Shown here: in pieces, positions 35,505 through 44,468 of the stretch | How positions within the stretch are numbered: the stretch's first letter is position 1 | How the letters are laid out: each line of letters opens with the position of its first letter | Source: Pedosphaera sp. | GTDB lineage: Bacteria; Verrucomicrobiota; Verrucomicrobiia; Limisphaerales; SXQI01 | Reading direction: 5' to 3' | DNA length: 64,000 nucleotides | NCBI GenBank assembly: GCA_025359965.1 | Contig: JANYDC010000107.1 | Location: forward strand, 1 to 64,000 | Notes under the pieces: model-generated | The model's input: the letters and a program-made list of their open reading frames with translations, nothing else | Databases searched by the model: none | What the model was told of the DNA's origin: nothing | Made by a program: the position numbers and the translations under genes

Positions 35505-36593
35505 TCAGCTGAGAATACGGCGGCCTTCGTCGAGGAAAATGCCCTTGAAATTCATTTCCAAAGCTTGCGGATTGCTGGCTTTAGCCAATGCCTCCTTCTC
35601 AGTGACACGCCTTTCCTTGACCAAATCAAACAAGTCCTGGTTGAAAGACCGCATGCCGTCGTCGGTGCCCGTTTCAATGGCAGCTCCCAGCTTGTCCAGA
35701 CGGTTTTCCTCGATCAACTTCCGCACAGTCGGAGTGTTGAGCATAATCTCCTGGGCCGGTGTTACCGTGCCATTGACCGTAGTAACCATCCGCTGACACA
35801 CCACCGCCTTCAAAGTGCCAGCCAATTGCCTCCGAACTTGCTCGCGTTCGTCAGCCTTGAAGAAATCCAAAATGCGCCCAACGGACTGGGCTGAATTGGT
35901 TGTGTGCAAAGTGGAAAGCACCAGATGGCCGGTGTCCGCCGCGCTGATGGCCGCCGAAAAACTGGTGGCATCGCGCATTTCACCAATCATGATCACATCG
36001 GGATCCTGACGGAGCACATGCTTCAAGCCATGCTCGAAGGACATCGTGTCCAAACCCACCTCGCGCTGCTCAATGACCGATTGAACGTCGTCGAACACAA
36101 ATTCGATGGGATCCTCAAGGGTGACGATGTGCTTTTTGAAATTATGGTTGATGTGCTGGATCATGGCCGCGAGGCTCGTTGATTTTCCAGACCCGGTCGT
36201 ACCTGCCATCAAAATAATTCCGCGATGCTCTTCGGCGATCTGTCGCAGAATCGGTCGCAGTCCGAGTTGCTCAAAGCTCGGCACCTCGGTTTTCACATAG
36301 CGCATGGCCAGCGCGAATGTGCCCTTTTGTTGGAACACATTGGTGCGAAAACGGCCCAAACCCGGCGCGTAATAACTGAAGTCCACCTCGCGGTCCCGAT
36401 CCAGACGTTCGCGGGCGTGCTTGGGGCACATTGCTGTCACAATGGAGTTCAACCACTCCTCTGTCGGAGGCGGCCCTTGGACCTCAATAAGGGTGCGGTT
36501 GATGCGAACGATGACCGGGCCACCCACCTTGACGTGGACATCCGAGGCACCTGCGTCTACGGCCGCTTTGAGATACTGTTGAAAATTTTCCAT
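35505..36593 (-). CDS. pilT: type IV pilus retraction ATPase (PilT/PilU type)
   Basis: A 362-residue hexameric secretion ATPase. The N-terminal domain begins MENFQQYLKAAVDAGASDVHVKVGGP. Walker A is AGTTGSGKSTSLAAMI, the Asp box LEDPIEFVFDD, Walker B DPDVIMIGEMRD, and the His box GHLVLSTLHTTNSAQSVGRILDFF. The PilT signature AIRNLI is not evident in the C-terminal part, so it could be PilU rather than PilT. It powers pilus retraction and twitching. Other pilus genes are not in the window. Confidence 0.9.
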   Translation of the reverse strand: MENFQQYLKAAVDAGASDVHVKVGGPVIVRINRTLIEVQGPPPTEEWLNSIVTAMCPKHARERLDRDREVDFSYYAPGLGRFRTNVFQQKGTFALAMRYVKTEVPSFEQLGLRPILRQIAEEHRGIILMAGTTGSGKSTSLAAMIQHINHNFKKHIVTLEDPIEFVFDDVQSVIEQREVGLDTMSFEHGLKHVLRQDPDVIMIGEMRDATSFSAAISAADTGHLVLSTLHTTNSAQSVGRILDFFKADEREQVRRQLAGTLKAVVCQRMVTTVNGTVTPAQEIMLNTPTVRKLIEENRLDKLGAAIETGTDDGMRSFNQDLFDLVKERRVTEKEALAKASNPQALEMNFKGIFLDEGRRILS

Positions 36594-36673
36594 GCGCGGA
36601 TTCTAGCAAAGCCCATGCCAGCGCAAGGAAAAATGATGAGACTACCCAGATTGTTGGACTTAACCAAACCGAC

Positions 36674-37000
36674 TCAAAGAGCCTGCCGCATCATGAGGAG
36701 GTCGACGTGTTGCTGGGTCTGCGGGCTAAGGTTCAAGAAAACGAGGGAGACGTTGAAACCCAAATGACGGTTGCCTGAGCAGGAGACCACCACGCCGGTG
36801 CAGGAAACTGTTCCAGCAGAGGTCCCGGCACCCAATTCAACGGACATTTCCGTCCACAAAGCCAAGGCTTCGCTGCTGCGGAATTCAACGCCGGTTGGGC
36901 GCAAACGCACACCACTGGTCACCGGCGTAGGTTGCGACGATAGTGAGCTGAGTTTCAGCCCCTCAAAAATACCTGATGTGTCGAGTCTGGTGGTACTCAT
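36674..37000 (-). CDS. PilZ-like domain protein, degenerate
   Basis: About 108 residues from the ATG at 37000. The C-terminal part (GTVSCTGVVVSCSGNRHLGFNVSLVFLNLSPQTQQHVDLLM) follows the strand-and-helix pattern of PilZ domains. The N-terminal RxxxR c-di-GMP clamp is not visible, and the D/NxSxxG motif is also absent, so c-di-GMP binding is doubtful. It lies just upstream of the pilT-type gene on the same strand; non-canonical PilZ proteins often act with pilus ATPases. Confidence 0.55.
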   Translation of the reverse strand: MSTTRLDTSGIFEGLKLSSLSSQPTPVTSGVRLRPTGVEFRSSEALALWTEMSVELGAGTSAGTVSCTGVVVSCSGNRHLGFNVSLVFLNLSPQTQQHVDLLMMRQAL

Positions 37001-37120
37001 AACGGGTCTGCAAGAAACTAGCACACCCCGCCCACTCGTCAACTAGGCGTACGCTTGCCCACTCAAAGCCTCGCATCACCAGCGAGGCTCAAGCCTCCAT
37101 AGACGCGCTTCATTGACAGA

Positions 37121-37261
37121 TTAGCAGCGGCGGCGAAGAGCCAGCACGAGCCCCCCAAGACCCAGTAACGCGTAAGTCGTAGGTTCGGGAACGCAAGGAT
37201 TAGGAGGAGGATCAATAAAACCACCCACGACAAAACTTTGCAATCCTGCCCTGGGACTCAC
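37121..37261 (-). pseudogene. PEP-CTERM protein relic
   Basis: The reading frame ends with a PEP-CTERM sorting signal: PNPCVPEPTTYALLG followed by a hydrophobic stretch and RRRC before the stop. In-frame stop TGA precedes the fragment at 37262-37264, leaving only 46 codons with no signal peptide. It is the decayed end of a larger exported protein or a fragment left by rearrangement. PEP-CTERM proteins are anchored and processed by exosortase, so the genome should encode one. Confidence 0.7.
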
Positions 37262-37392
37262 TCACCCAGTTCTCCCCAGACCCAGCACTAAAGGGCAGGA
37301 CTATTTTTAGTCGAACCAGTCCGGACACGACAACAACATTGCCGCCCGCAGGTGTGCTGTAGCATTGAAGCGGCAATCTAACGCAAGCCGGT
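37262..37392. other. intergenic sequence upstream of the PEP-CTERM relic
   Basis: No gene seen. Short open stretches in the relic's strand are interrupted by stops, consistent with decay of the body of the PEP-CTERM gene. Confidence 0.35.
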
Positions 37393-38430
37393 TTACCACT
37401 CGATGACGGCGGCGCCCCAGGTTAGGCCGGCGCCGAAGACCACCATGAGAATGAGGTCGCCGCGTTTGACACGGCCTTCGCTGACGGCTTCGTCCAAAGC
37501 GATGGCGACCGAGGCGGCGGAGGTGTTGCCGTAACGGTGGAGATTGATGAAGACCTGCTCAGGCTTGGCACCCAGTCGGTCACTGACGGCATCAATGATG
37601 CGGAGGTTGGCCTGATGGGGGATGACACACTTAATTTCTGAAATGTCCAACCCGCAGCGGCGGAGGCATTCCTGAGCCGCGCTGACCATGGCGTTCACGG
37701 CGCTCTTGAAGGTTTCTTTTCCGTCCATTCGCAGGTAGTGCAGGCCGGAGGAAAGGGATTCGGCGGTGGCAGGACAACGACTGCCGCCAGCGGGCATGGA
37801 GAGTAGCTCAGCCTTGCCGCCATCGGCTCCCAAGGTGGAAGTGATCAACCCGTGCTGATCCGGCCGAGATTGAAGGATGGCCGCACCGGCACCATCGCCG
37901 AAGAGGACGCAGGTGTTTCGATCTTTCCAATCAATAATGGTGGAAAGTTTTTCGGCTCCAATCACCAGCACGGTTTTGAACGTGCCGGACATGATGAATT
38001 GCTGGGCGATTTCGAGGCCATAAATAAAGCCTGAGCAGGCGGCTTCAAGATCGAAAGCAGCGCATCGGCCTGCGCCTATTTTTTGTTGGACCAGGCACGC
38101 GGTGCTGGGGAAGAGCATGTCGGGCGTGATGGTGGCAACTATGATAAGATCGATCTGATCGCCCGTGATACCGCCTTTTTCCATGGCGCGTTTGGCGGCC
38201 TTGGCGGCGAGATCGGAGGTAAATTCATTGGCGGCGGCCAGGCGGCGTTCTTTAATGCCGGTGCGGCTGGTGATCCATTCGTCGGAAGTATCGACCATTG
38301 TTTCCAGGTCGGCGTTGGTCACGACTCTCTCTGGGACATAAGAGCCGACTGACACGATGGAGCAAGGCCGGGGTTGATAGCCTTGAAGCAGGCGGGGCAG
38401 TTTACAGGCGGGTTTGATTTCGGAACTCAT
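37393..38430 (-). CDS. fabH: beta-ketoacyl-ACP synthase III
   Basis: A 345-residue enzyme that condenses acetyl-CoA with malonyl-ACP to start fatty-acid synthesis. The catalytic triad is visible: Cys132 in FDLEAACSGFIYGL, His272 in CVIPHQANLRIIDAV, Asn302 in RYGNTSAASVAIAL. The N-terminus is about 20 residues longer than usual. It is the last gene of the coaD-yceD-rpmF-plsX-fabH group and lies 9 bases after plsX, so it is co-transcribed with it. Confidence 0.97.
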   Translation of the reverse strand: MSSEIKPACKLPRLLQGYQPRPCSIVSVGSYVPERVVTNADLETMVDTSDEWITSRTGIKERRLAAANEFTSDLAAKAAKRAMEKGGITGDQIDLIIVATITPDMLFPSTACLVQQKIGAGRCAAFDLEAACSGFIYGLEIAQQFIMSGTFKTVLVIGAEKLSTIIDWKDRNTCVLFGDGAGAAILQSRPDQHGLITSTLGADGGKAELLSMPAGGSRCPATAESLSSGLHYLRMDGKETFKSAVNAMVSAAQECLRRCGLDISEIKCVIPHQANLRIIDAVSDRLGAKPEQVFINLHRYGNTSAASVAIALDEAVSEGRVKRGDLILMVVFGAGLTWGAAVIEW

Positions 38431-38439
38431 GGCAAAAAA

Positions 38440-39456
38440 TCAGGCTGGGGCCAGAATACTGCTCGCGACGGCGATATCCTTAATGATCAAATCGTTAATG
38501 TGGTGAGAGACCGTCTCTCCAGCCACGCGGATGGCGTTCATGATGGCGCGCTCCTGTGCGGAGCCGTGCGCCTTGATCACATTGCCATTAAGACCTAGCA
38601 ACGGAGCACCGCCATAGACTTCAGGGTCCATGCGTTTTTTCAAGGCGCGAAAGGCGTCACGCGAAAGATACGCGCCCAATTTTCGCACGGGGGTGGCAGT
38701 CAGTTCCGATTTCAACAGGCGAAAGATTCCTTTGGCCAGGCTTTCGGAGGTCTTGAGGACGATATTTCCCGTGAAACCATCGGTCACGACGACCTCCACT
38801 CTGTCGGAGTATAGGTCGTGACCCTCGACATAGCCTATGAAATTCAGATCGAGCTTGGCGCACATACGTGCGGCTTCGCGTGTCAGCTCCGTCCCCTTAC
38901 CCTCTTCGGTGCCATTGCTAAGGATGCCGACCCGGGGAGTTTTACGGCGCAAAAGTTCCCGCGAATAGATGTTGCCCATGATGGCAAACTGCGCGAGATG
39001 CAGAGGTTTGCAATCGGGGTTGGCTCCGGCATCGATCAGGATAAACTCCTGCTTTTCCGAAGGCATGACCGTGGCAATGGCCGGACGATCCACCCCGGGC
39101 AGCATGCGCAGGCGAATGGTCGAGGCTGCCACCATCCCGCCGGTGTTACCCAAAGAAACCAAGGCGTCCCCTGCCCCATCGCGCAATAAACCGACGGCGC
39201 GGAGGAGTGAGCAATCTTTTTTACGGCGCAGCCCTTCCACAGGCTTGTCCTCCATCGTCAGCACTTGGCTGGCATGGAGTAGCCGTAGACGGGGGTCACG
39301 GAGGCCGAGGCGATCCAGCACCGGGCGAAGCTCAGCTTCGTTGCCCACGAGATGGAGTTCCGTGATCTGAGCGAGGGACTGGAGGGCGAGTTGCACTCCC
39401 TTCACCACCGCTTCACAGCCGTGGTCCCCGCCCATCGCATCGACCACGATCCGCAT
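38440..39456 (-). CDS. plsX: phosphate acyltransferase PlsX
   Basis: A 338-residue peripheral membrane enzyme that makes acyl-phosphate from acyl-ACP for phospholipid synthesis. It begins MRIVVDAMGGDHG, as expected, and carries LVSLGNTGGMVA, LIDAGANPDCKP, GILSNGTEEGKG and VVTDGFTGNIVLKT, all hallmark motifs. It is followed by fabH at 9 bases and preceded by rpmF across a hairpin. Confidence 0.97.
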   Translation of the reverse strand: MRIVVDAMGGDHGCEAVVKGVQLALQSLAQITELHLVGNEAELRPVLDRLGLRDPRLRLLHASQVLTMEDKPVEGLRRKKDCSLLRAVGLLRDGAGDALVSLGNTGGMVAASTIRLRMLPGVDRPAIATVMPSEKQEFILIDAGANPDCKPLHLAQFAIMGNIYSRELLRRKTPRVGILSNGTEEGKGTELTREAARMCAKLDLNFIGYVEGHDLYSDRVEVVVTDGFTGNIVLKTSESLAKGIFRLLKSELTATPVRKLGAYLSRDAFRALKKRMDPEVYGGAPLLGLNGNVIKAHGSAQERAIMNAIRVAGETVSHHINDLIIKDIAVASSILAPA

Positions 39457-39461
39457 AAAAG

Positions 39462-39498
39462 AAAAAAGCGCGGTGAGTTAAGCTCACGCCGCGCTTTT
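39462..39498 (-). terminator. hairpin with T-run between rpmF and plsX
   Basis: On the minus strand: AAAAGCGCGGCGTGAG, short loop, CTCACCGCGCTTTTTT (one bulged base). Stem, GC content and U-run fit a rho-independent terminator or attenuator that would lower plsX-fabH expression relative to rpmF. Confidence 0.75.
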
Positions 39499-39508
39499 AA
39501 AAATCAGA

Positions 39509-39697
39509 TCAGGCGATTGCCGAGATATTCAGAATCTGACGGCCTTTGTAAAAGCCGCAGGCTGGACAGACCCGGTGAGGAAGGGCCGGAGCTGCGCATT
39601 GGGAACAAACACCCAGTTGTGGGAGAGTCAGTACACTGTTGTACGCCCGGCGCATGCGCTGGCGGCTACGGGAAGGTTTACGCTTTGGTACACCCAT
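39509..39697 (-). CDS. rpmF: ribosomal protein bL32
   Basis: A 62-residue protein of the large ribosomal subunit. It begins MGVPKRKPSRSRQRMRRAY and carries a zinc ribbon with two Cys-x2-Cys pairs (CSQC and CPAC), so it is the zinc-binding form. Between yceD and plsX, its standard place in many bacteria. Confidence 0.97.
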   Translation of the reverse strand: MGVPKRKPSRSRQRMRRAYNSVLTLPQLGVCSQCAAPALPHRVCPACGFYKGRQILNISAIA

Positions 39698-39706
39698 AAA
39701 ATCTGA

Positions 39707-40192
39707 TTAAAACTTCAATTTATTCAACGCCGACCACGCTGAGGCACTTCCCTCGGAGGTCGGTTTTTCCGGTTGTTTCGCCGGACTTTTGTCCACGAAG
39801 GTCAACCCTTTACATTCCGGCTTACACAACGGGTGTTGCGGAAAGGCGAGCAAAATATCCTCCCTAAGGAAAGGAGTCAAGTCCACAGTATCATCCAAAA
39901 CGGACACTGCGTCCTCCCCTTCCAGAGGGAGCATTGCCAACCAGGGATTCAATTCCACTTCGACTTGAACGGGCTTGAGGCAGCGGGCGCATTCACAGTC
40001 GGCCACGGTCCATACCTCGCCCTCCAGTAAAATTTCCGAACCGGTTGCCGTAGCTTCGAAATCAAAGTGCACGGATTGAGTGAGACGAACCAGCTCGTCG
40101 TTCGGCGGCAAATCCATCTCTTCTGCGGTCAACTCCCCCTGTAGATGAACCCTCCTGTCGCGAAGAGTTTTGAGTGAAACGGTTAAAGACAT
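39707..40192 (-). CDS. YceD-like DUF177 protein
   Basis: A 161-residue protein. LQGELTAEEMDLPPND at the N-terminus and the central CECARCLKPVQVEVEL with Cys-x2-Cys are typical of DUF177 (YceD), a family linked to 23S rRNA processing and ribosome assembly. A second Cys pair lies near the end (HPLCKPECKGL). It lies between coaD and rpmF, the conserved order, with only 3 bases to coaD and 9 to rpmF. Confidence 0.92.
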   Translation of the reverse strand: MSLTVSLKTLRDRRVHLQGELTAEEMDLPPNDELVRLTQSVHFDFEATATGSEILLEGEVWTVADCECARCLKPVQVEVELNPWLAMLPLEGEDAVSVLDDTVDLTPFLREDILLAFPQHPLCKPECKGLTFVDKSPAKQPEKPTSEGSASAWSALNKLKF

Positions 40193-40195
40193 AGG

Positions 40196-40696
40196 TCAGA
40201 CAAAGTAGGTGGTTCCGCTCGGGTGCAGCCGTTCTTTGAGGGCGGCTTGGACCGGTAAAGGCACGAATGAAGTAATATCTCCGCCTAGTTTCGCAATTTC
40301 TTTAACGATACCGGAGGAAAGAAACGTGTAAGTGTCTTTGGGAGTCATGAAGATGGTTTCCACATGCTCGTTTAATTTTCGATTCATCAAGGCCATTTGG
40401 AATTCGAATTCGAAGTCCGAGATGGCGCGCAGGCCGCGGATAATGACCTGACTCTGCATTCCCGCGACATAGTCGACCAACAGTCCGGTAAAGGAATCCA
40501 CGGAAACGTTGGGCAGGTGGCTCACGCAGGCAGCCACCAAATCCTGACGTTGTTGCATGGTGAAGAGCGGCTGCTTGCTGTCATTTCGAGCGACCGCGAC
40601 CACCACACGGTCAAAAATTTTGGCCGCGCGTTGCACCACATCCAGATGCCCATTGGTCATCGGATCAAAACTCCCGGGATATACCGCAGTCCGCAT
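40196..40696 (-). CDS. coaD: phosphopantetheine adenylyltransferase
   Basis: From the ATG at 40696 the enzyme has 166 residues, the normal length; the open frame upstream is Pro/Leu/Ser-rich and non-coding in style. AVYPGSFDPMTNGHLDVV holds the nucleotidyltransferase (T/H)xGH motif, and IFMTPKDTYTFLSSGIVKEIAKLGGD holds the closing ISSTxIR-like motif. It makes dephospho-CoA from 4'-phosphopantetheine and ATP. It is the first gene of the operon. Confidence 0.96.
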   Translation of the reverse strand: MRTAVYPGSFDPMTNGHLDVVQRAAKIFDRVVVAVARNDSKQPLFTMQQRQDLVAACVSHLPNVSVDSFTGLLVDYVAGMQSQVIIRGLRAISDFEFEFQMALMNRKLNEHVETIFMTPKDTYTFLSSGIVKEIAKLGGDITSFVPLPVQAALKERLHPSGTTYFV

Positions 40697-40990
40697 GGCC
40701 AGAAGATAGCACAAGCTCAAGAGACGGGCCAAGCACGGTTTGAGAGGGGACGAACGCCGAGGCAAGGGGAAAGGGGGTGGTAACCACGGAAGGGACACTG
40801 AAAAGGACGGAAAGGGACCAGAGGGAGATTTTAACCGCGGATGGGGAAGTATCTGCACGGATTAAGACAGGGAAAAAATGGCAGCGGAGAACCGTATTCT
40901 CTGGAACTGGCAAAAGAACAGTTCAGACATGCTCGCGCTAGCCACGCAACTCGCTTTAACATCATAGCCAGCAAACTTGGGACTTAATCA
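40697..40990. other. intergenic region with repeat-like segment
   Basis: No gene. Segment 40829-40866 (TTTTAACCGCGGATGGGGAA...) resembles 42178-42216 across roughly three quarters of its bases. It looks like a decayed copy of a dispersed intergenic repeat. The promoter of coaD should lie at 40700-40800. Confidence 0.4.
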
Positions 40991-42082
40991 TCAGGGCTTG
41001 GCTCTAAGCTCGTTCAGTTCCTTCTCCTTTTTGGCAATTATTAACCTGAAATTTTCGGCGAGATCCTGATCGCCAGCGTTCATTTTCAGCGCTTTCTTCA
41101 ATGCCATCAAGTGCGCCGTCAATAGAGCCTGATTGGCCGGCACGGCCACATCCGGCTTTACTCCCGCTCCCTCGGCCTCTTGCTTAGTCACAGGATTGGT
41201 CGACGTGCTGAAGGGAATGCCGGCGCTGAAATGGTCAGTTATCCGGTAAATCGTGGTGGGGTTCGCGCCGCCGTGGGTCGTCTCCCCGACAATCGTCGCC
41301 CGCTTAAGTGCCTGCATGTCGTAAGCGAGCGCTTCGGGTGCCGAAAACGTTCCGCCGCTGGTCAGAATATACAAATCCTTGTTGGCGAATTTTTCGGCTC
41401 CGGCAACAGGGTAGGTCCAAGTTTGGCGCAATTTGTTTTCCGCCCTGTTGTAGAAGTCCGAAAGATGGGTCTCCTCATTGAAGAAGTAGCTGCACAGCAA
41501 CCCCCCTCCTGATGCGCCACCGTGATTTTCCCGGAGGTCCAAGATGATGGATTCGCTGTTGACCAGAAACGCCATCGCGGCCGCCGCCGTTTCCATGATC
41601 CATTCCGACGGATAGAAACCATCAACTTGAAGGAGCCCAATTCCTCCGTCCAAGCGTTCGACTTTCTTAAATTCGTAATTGCGCAGCCTGCCGCCTTCAC
41701 GAAAACGCTTAACCTCTTCCAGGTCGGGTGGTTTCTCTGAATCGTACGGAATTCCTTTGGCGAAGTATTGCACTTCGAGGTGCTTATCTTTTTTGTTCAC
41801 CTCGCGCAGGTGGTCGGTGAGAACTTTGGCGAACTCAGAACCATTGGTAATGGAGTCGTACTCCTTGTTTGCCAGACGCGCGCGGATCGCGACATCCATC
41901 TTCTTTGCCATCTCTGGGAAGGCGTAGACGCTGTCGAGCTTTTTGATCAGTTCCACAACGACAACAGATCGAGTGGCGGCATCAAGGGGAGCGTCGTCCA
42001 ACTGCTGGGCAACGGCGCGCCCGGCGATTGATAGGGTTACTACCACACAGAAAATAATGATCGATTTGAACTTCAGCTTCAT
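40991..42082 (-). CDS. exported S41-family peptidase
   Basis: From the ATG at 42082 it has about 363 residues with a signal peptide (IIIFCVVVTLSIAGRAVAQ). The N-terminal helical part contains the tail-binding-like region, and the C-terminal protease core carries GLLQVDGFYPSEW, SIILDLRENHGGASGG and YILTSGGTFSAPEALAYDMQAL, where the serine of TFSAPEA is the nucleophile. VGETTHGGANP supports the fold. It lacks a PDZ domain, so it belongs to the IRBP-like group of S41 rather than to CtpA. Substrate unknown. Confidence 0.87.
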   Translation of the reverse strand: MKLKFKSIIIFCVVVTLSIAGRAVAQQLDDAPLDAATRSVVVVELIKKLDSVYAFPEMAKKMDVAIRARLANKEYDSITNGSEFAKVLTDHLREVNKKDKHLEVQYFAKGIPYDSEKPPDLEEVKRFREGGRLRNYEFKKVERLDGGIGLLQVDGFYPSEWIMETAAAAMAFLVNSESIILDLRENHGGASGGGLLCSYFFNEETHLSDFYNRAENKLRQTWTYPVAGAEKFANKDLYILTSGGTFSAPEALAYDMQALKRATIVGETTHGGANPTTIYRITDHFSAGIPFSTSTNPVTKQEAEGAGVKPDVAVPANQALLTAHLMALKKALKMNAGDQDLAENFRLIIAKKEKELNELRAKP

Positions 42083-42264
42083 AAATGGAACGCATCCATC
42101 GACATTCGATGGGAGCATGTCAGTGGTCCTATCGAATGTCCAGGAGAGTTAGCAGCGGACCGGCACGGAAGGGGGAGGGGTTTTAATCCGCAGATGGGAA
42201 AGATTTGCTCAGATCCAATCGAGGAAAAAACTTTTGAAAAGATTTTGGATGAGTGACGGAATGA

Positions 42265-43590
42265 TCATTGTGCGGTTTTTGGCCAAATCGATTGCTTCCG
42301 GTAGGTTTCGCTTTGTTTGCAGATGGCTCCGTATATCAGCCATGCGCCTAAGGCCCAACCCGAGAGACAAACTAAAAAGGCAATGATGACTGGAGTTTGA
42401 AAAGCGACCGCTAATAAAGCCAAACCCAAAATGAGGCATACAAATGACAACATGAAAGTCGGCACAGTATTTCCATACCGAAGGAACCAAGTTGGGGGAA
42501 ACAGAATAACAGCTGAGAACATTGAGCTGCAACTAAGCCATTGGGTGAACTGGAAGTCTTGCCGGAAAAAGAACTCGCATGCTCCTGTCGTGCCCATGAA
42601 GACGAAAAACGGGGCGACAGAAACGGTGCAAATCAAAAGGGTGAGATGCCTAGCCAGCATGGGAAGAGATCGCAGGTGACGAATAACAACAAGCCTAGAA
42701 CTGTTCGCGGAAATCATAAAAAACATGACCGGCCAAAAATAGGTTGAATCCTTCAGGGCTCTCGAGCCTGCGACCAACCAATCCTCGCCAGGATGTTTTT
42801 TCCCTGCTACGGCAAATATGACAACAACCAAAGAGGCCGTTCCCCACATCGCGACTGCATTCCAAGCCACCTCGAGAAGGAAGAATTTGAGCCCGGTGGG
42901 TCTTTTGAGCAAAAGTTTTCCCGTTACACGATGAACAACCCTTTTGAGGGACCCTTCATACTCGGGAGAAGGAGCGGCTCGGTTCAAAACAATTTTTTCG
43001 GACCTCCCGAACTCGAACAGGGAGATGGCTGCCGCACTCAAAATCCATAGCCATTGCCAAAGGCGCAAACTGCTCCATTGATCCGGACAATTGATCAAAA
43101 AGAAGAAAGCTCCGACTTGCAGTAGACTCCAGACTACCTTTGCTAACAATTTTTTCGCCCTGTTGAAAAAGCGCTGCTGAGGAATTACGACCAGTTGATC
43201 AATCAAGTAAAAGCCCGAGACCATCAAAAGTAAGCCGACAGTCATCCATATCGAGAACTGTGAAAGGGAGACTGGGTTTCCCAGCCTGAGTATCGCCCTT
43301 AATATGATTGCAGCTAAGAAAACTCCGACAAATTGCAAGATTGGAGCGATACCGAGGAAACGCCAAAAATTAATCAAATCCCTTCGCCTCAACGGCAGCG
43401 TACGGTAGACTCGTGAGGTTCCCAATGCAAATTCGTACGCAAGTATCGTCAATCCACTGAATATGGCGATGAGGAGGGCGAACGGACCCGACTCAGTCGA
43501 AGCGAAAAGCAGAATGAGAAACTGTATTCCTACGGCAGGCACATAAACCCAGGCCCACCTCCGCAGAAAATCAAGAATAAGAAGCTTCAT
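42265..43590 (-). CDS. ABC-2-type transporter membrane protein
   Basis: A 441-residue integral membrane protein. Around ten hydrophobic segments are seen, beginning WVYVPAVGIQFLILLFA and ending IIAFLVCLSGWALGAWLIYGAI. It starts 5 bases after the stop of the ATP-binding gene and is the natural permease partner. Sequence similarity to known permeases is low. Substrate unknown; GntR/YtrA-type operons in other bacteria respond to cell-wall antibiotics. Confidence 0.72.
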   Translation of the reverse strand: MKLLILDFLRRWAWVYVPAVGIQFLILLFASTESGPFALLIAIFSGLTILAYEFALGTSRVYRTLPLRRRDLINFWRFLGIAPILQFVGVFLAAIILRAILRLGNPVSLSQFSIWMTVGLLLMVSGFYLIDQLVVIPQQRFFNRAKKLLAKVVWSLLQVGAFFFLINCPDQWSSLRLWQWLWILSAAAISLFEFGRSEKIVLNRAAPSPEYEGSLKRVVHRVTGKLLLKRPTGLKFFLLEVAWNAVAMWGTASLVVVIFAVAGKKHPGEDWLVAGSRALKDSTYFWPVMFFMISANSSRLVVIRHLRSLPMLARHLTLLICTVSVAPFFVFMGTTGACEFFFRQDFQFTQWLSCSSMFSAVILFPPTWFLRYGNTVPTFMLSFVCLILGLALLAVAFQTPVIIAFLVCLSGWALGAWLIYGAICKQSETYRKQSIWPKTAQ

Positions 43591-43595
43591 CGCAT

Positions 43596-44468
43596 TTAAT
43601 TTTTGCCCAGAGCCACGGCAATTTCCTCCAAGGTCACGGGAGAAGTTGAGATCTCATGTGCGCCGTGGGCTTTGATGTCATCGAGTCCACCCAATTTGAG
43701 GTCGACCAAAACGCGGGTGCGATCTTGGTCCTGACCTACAAGGTAAAAACCGGCGGTGTGTTCCCATCGGGCTCCGGGTGAGCCAATGAAATCCACCATA
43801 CGAAAGCGGTCAACCACTTCACCAGTGGTCCCTTCGAGAAGCATCTTGCCGTTCTTGATCATGCCCACAGAGTCCGCGAACCTCTCAATATCGGTCAGGC
43901 CGTGAGAGGAGATGAGAACGGTGCGTTCGCCACCCTCAACGGCTGAGAGTAATTCCGAAAAGACTTGTTGTTTGGAAATGGCGTCCAAACCGACGGTGGG
44001 CTCATCGAGAATCAACAGGGCAGGTCGATGCGAGAGGGCGAGGACCAAGGCCAGTTTAATCTTTGATCCAAAGGAGAGGGTTTTGATGGTTTGGGAGTGC
44101 GTAAGGGTGAACGCGCTGAGCAGTTTTTCGCAATAGGACTGATCCCAGGACGGATAAAATCCTCGGGTGAACTGAATGGCGCGGCCCACTTGGCCCCAGG
44201 CTTCAAAATTGAGATCGGGACTGGCGTAGCCGATCTGGCGCTTGACCTCAACTTCGTTTTTTCGATGGTGCAAGCCGAAGACTTGAATTTCGCCCGCAGA
44301 CTCCATACCCATTCCCATCAACAGATCGATGGTGGTGGTTTTGCCTGAGCCATTGGGACCAATAAATCCATAGATGCCTCCGCGGGGGACATTCATGTCG
44401 AGTGGTCCCAGACTGAAATGGTCGAAGTTTTTGCGGAGACCCCGAATCTCGATGGCATGCTCTTTCAT
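43596..44468 (-). CDS. ABC transporter ATP-binding protein
   Basis: A 290-residue ATPase. GFIGPNGSGKTTTIDLLMG is Walker A, IKTLSFGSKIKLALVLAL stands for the signature (variant: SFGSK in place of LSGGQ), and LLILDEPTVGLD is Walker B, followed by LISSHGLTDIERF with the switch His. It overlaps the upstream regulator by four bases (ATGA). Together with the downstream membrane protein it forms an ABC exporter of the YtrB / EcsA type. Confidence 0.9.
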   Translation of the reverse strand: MKEHAIEIRGLRKNFDHFSLGPLDMNVPRGGIYGFIGPNGSGKTTTIDLLMGMGMESAGEIQVFGLHHRKNEVEVKRQIGYASPDLNFEAWGQVGRAIQFTRGFYPSWDQSYCEKLLSAFTLTHSQTIKTLSFGSKIKLALVLALSHRPALLILDEPTVGLDAISKQQVFSELLSAVEGGERTVLISSHGLTDIERFADSVGMIKNGKMLLEGTTGEVVDRFRMVDFIGSPGARWEHTAGFYLVGQDQDRTRVLVDLKLGGLDDIKAHGAHEISTSPVTLEEIAVALGKN

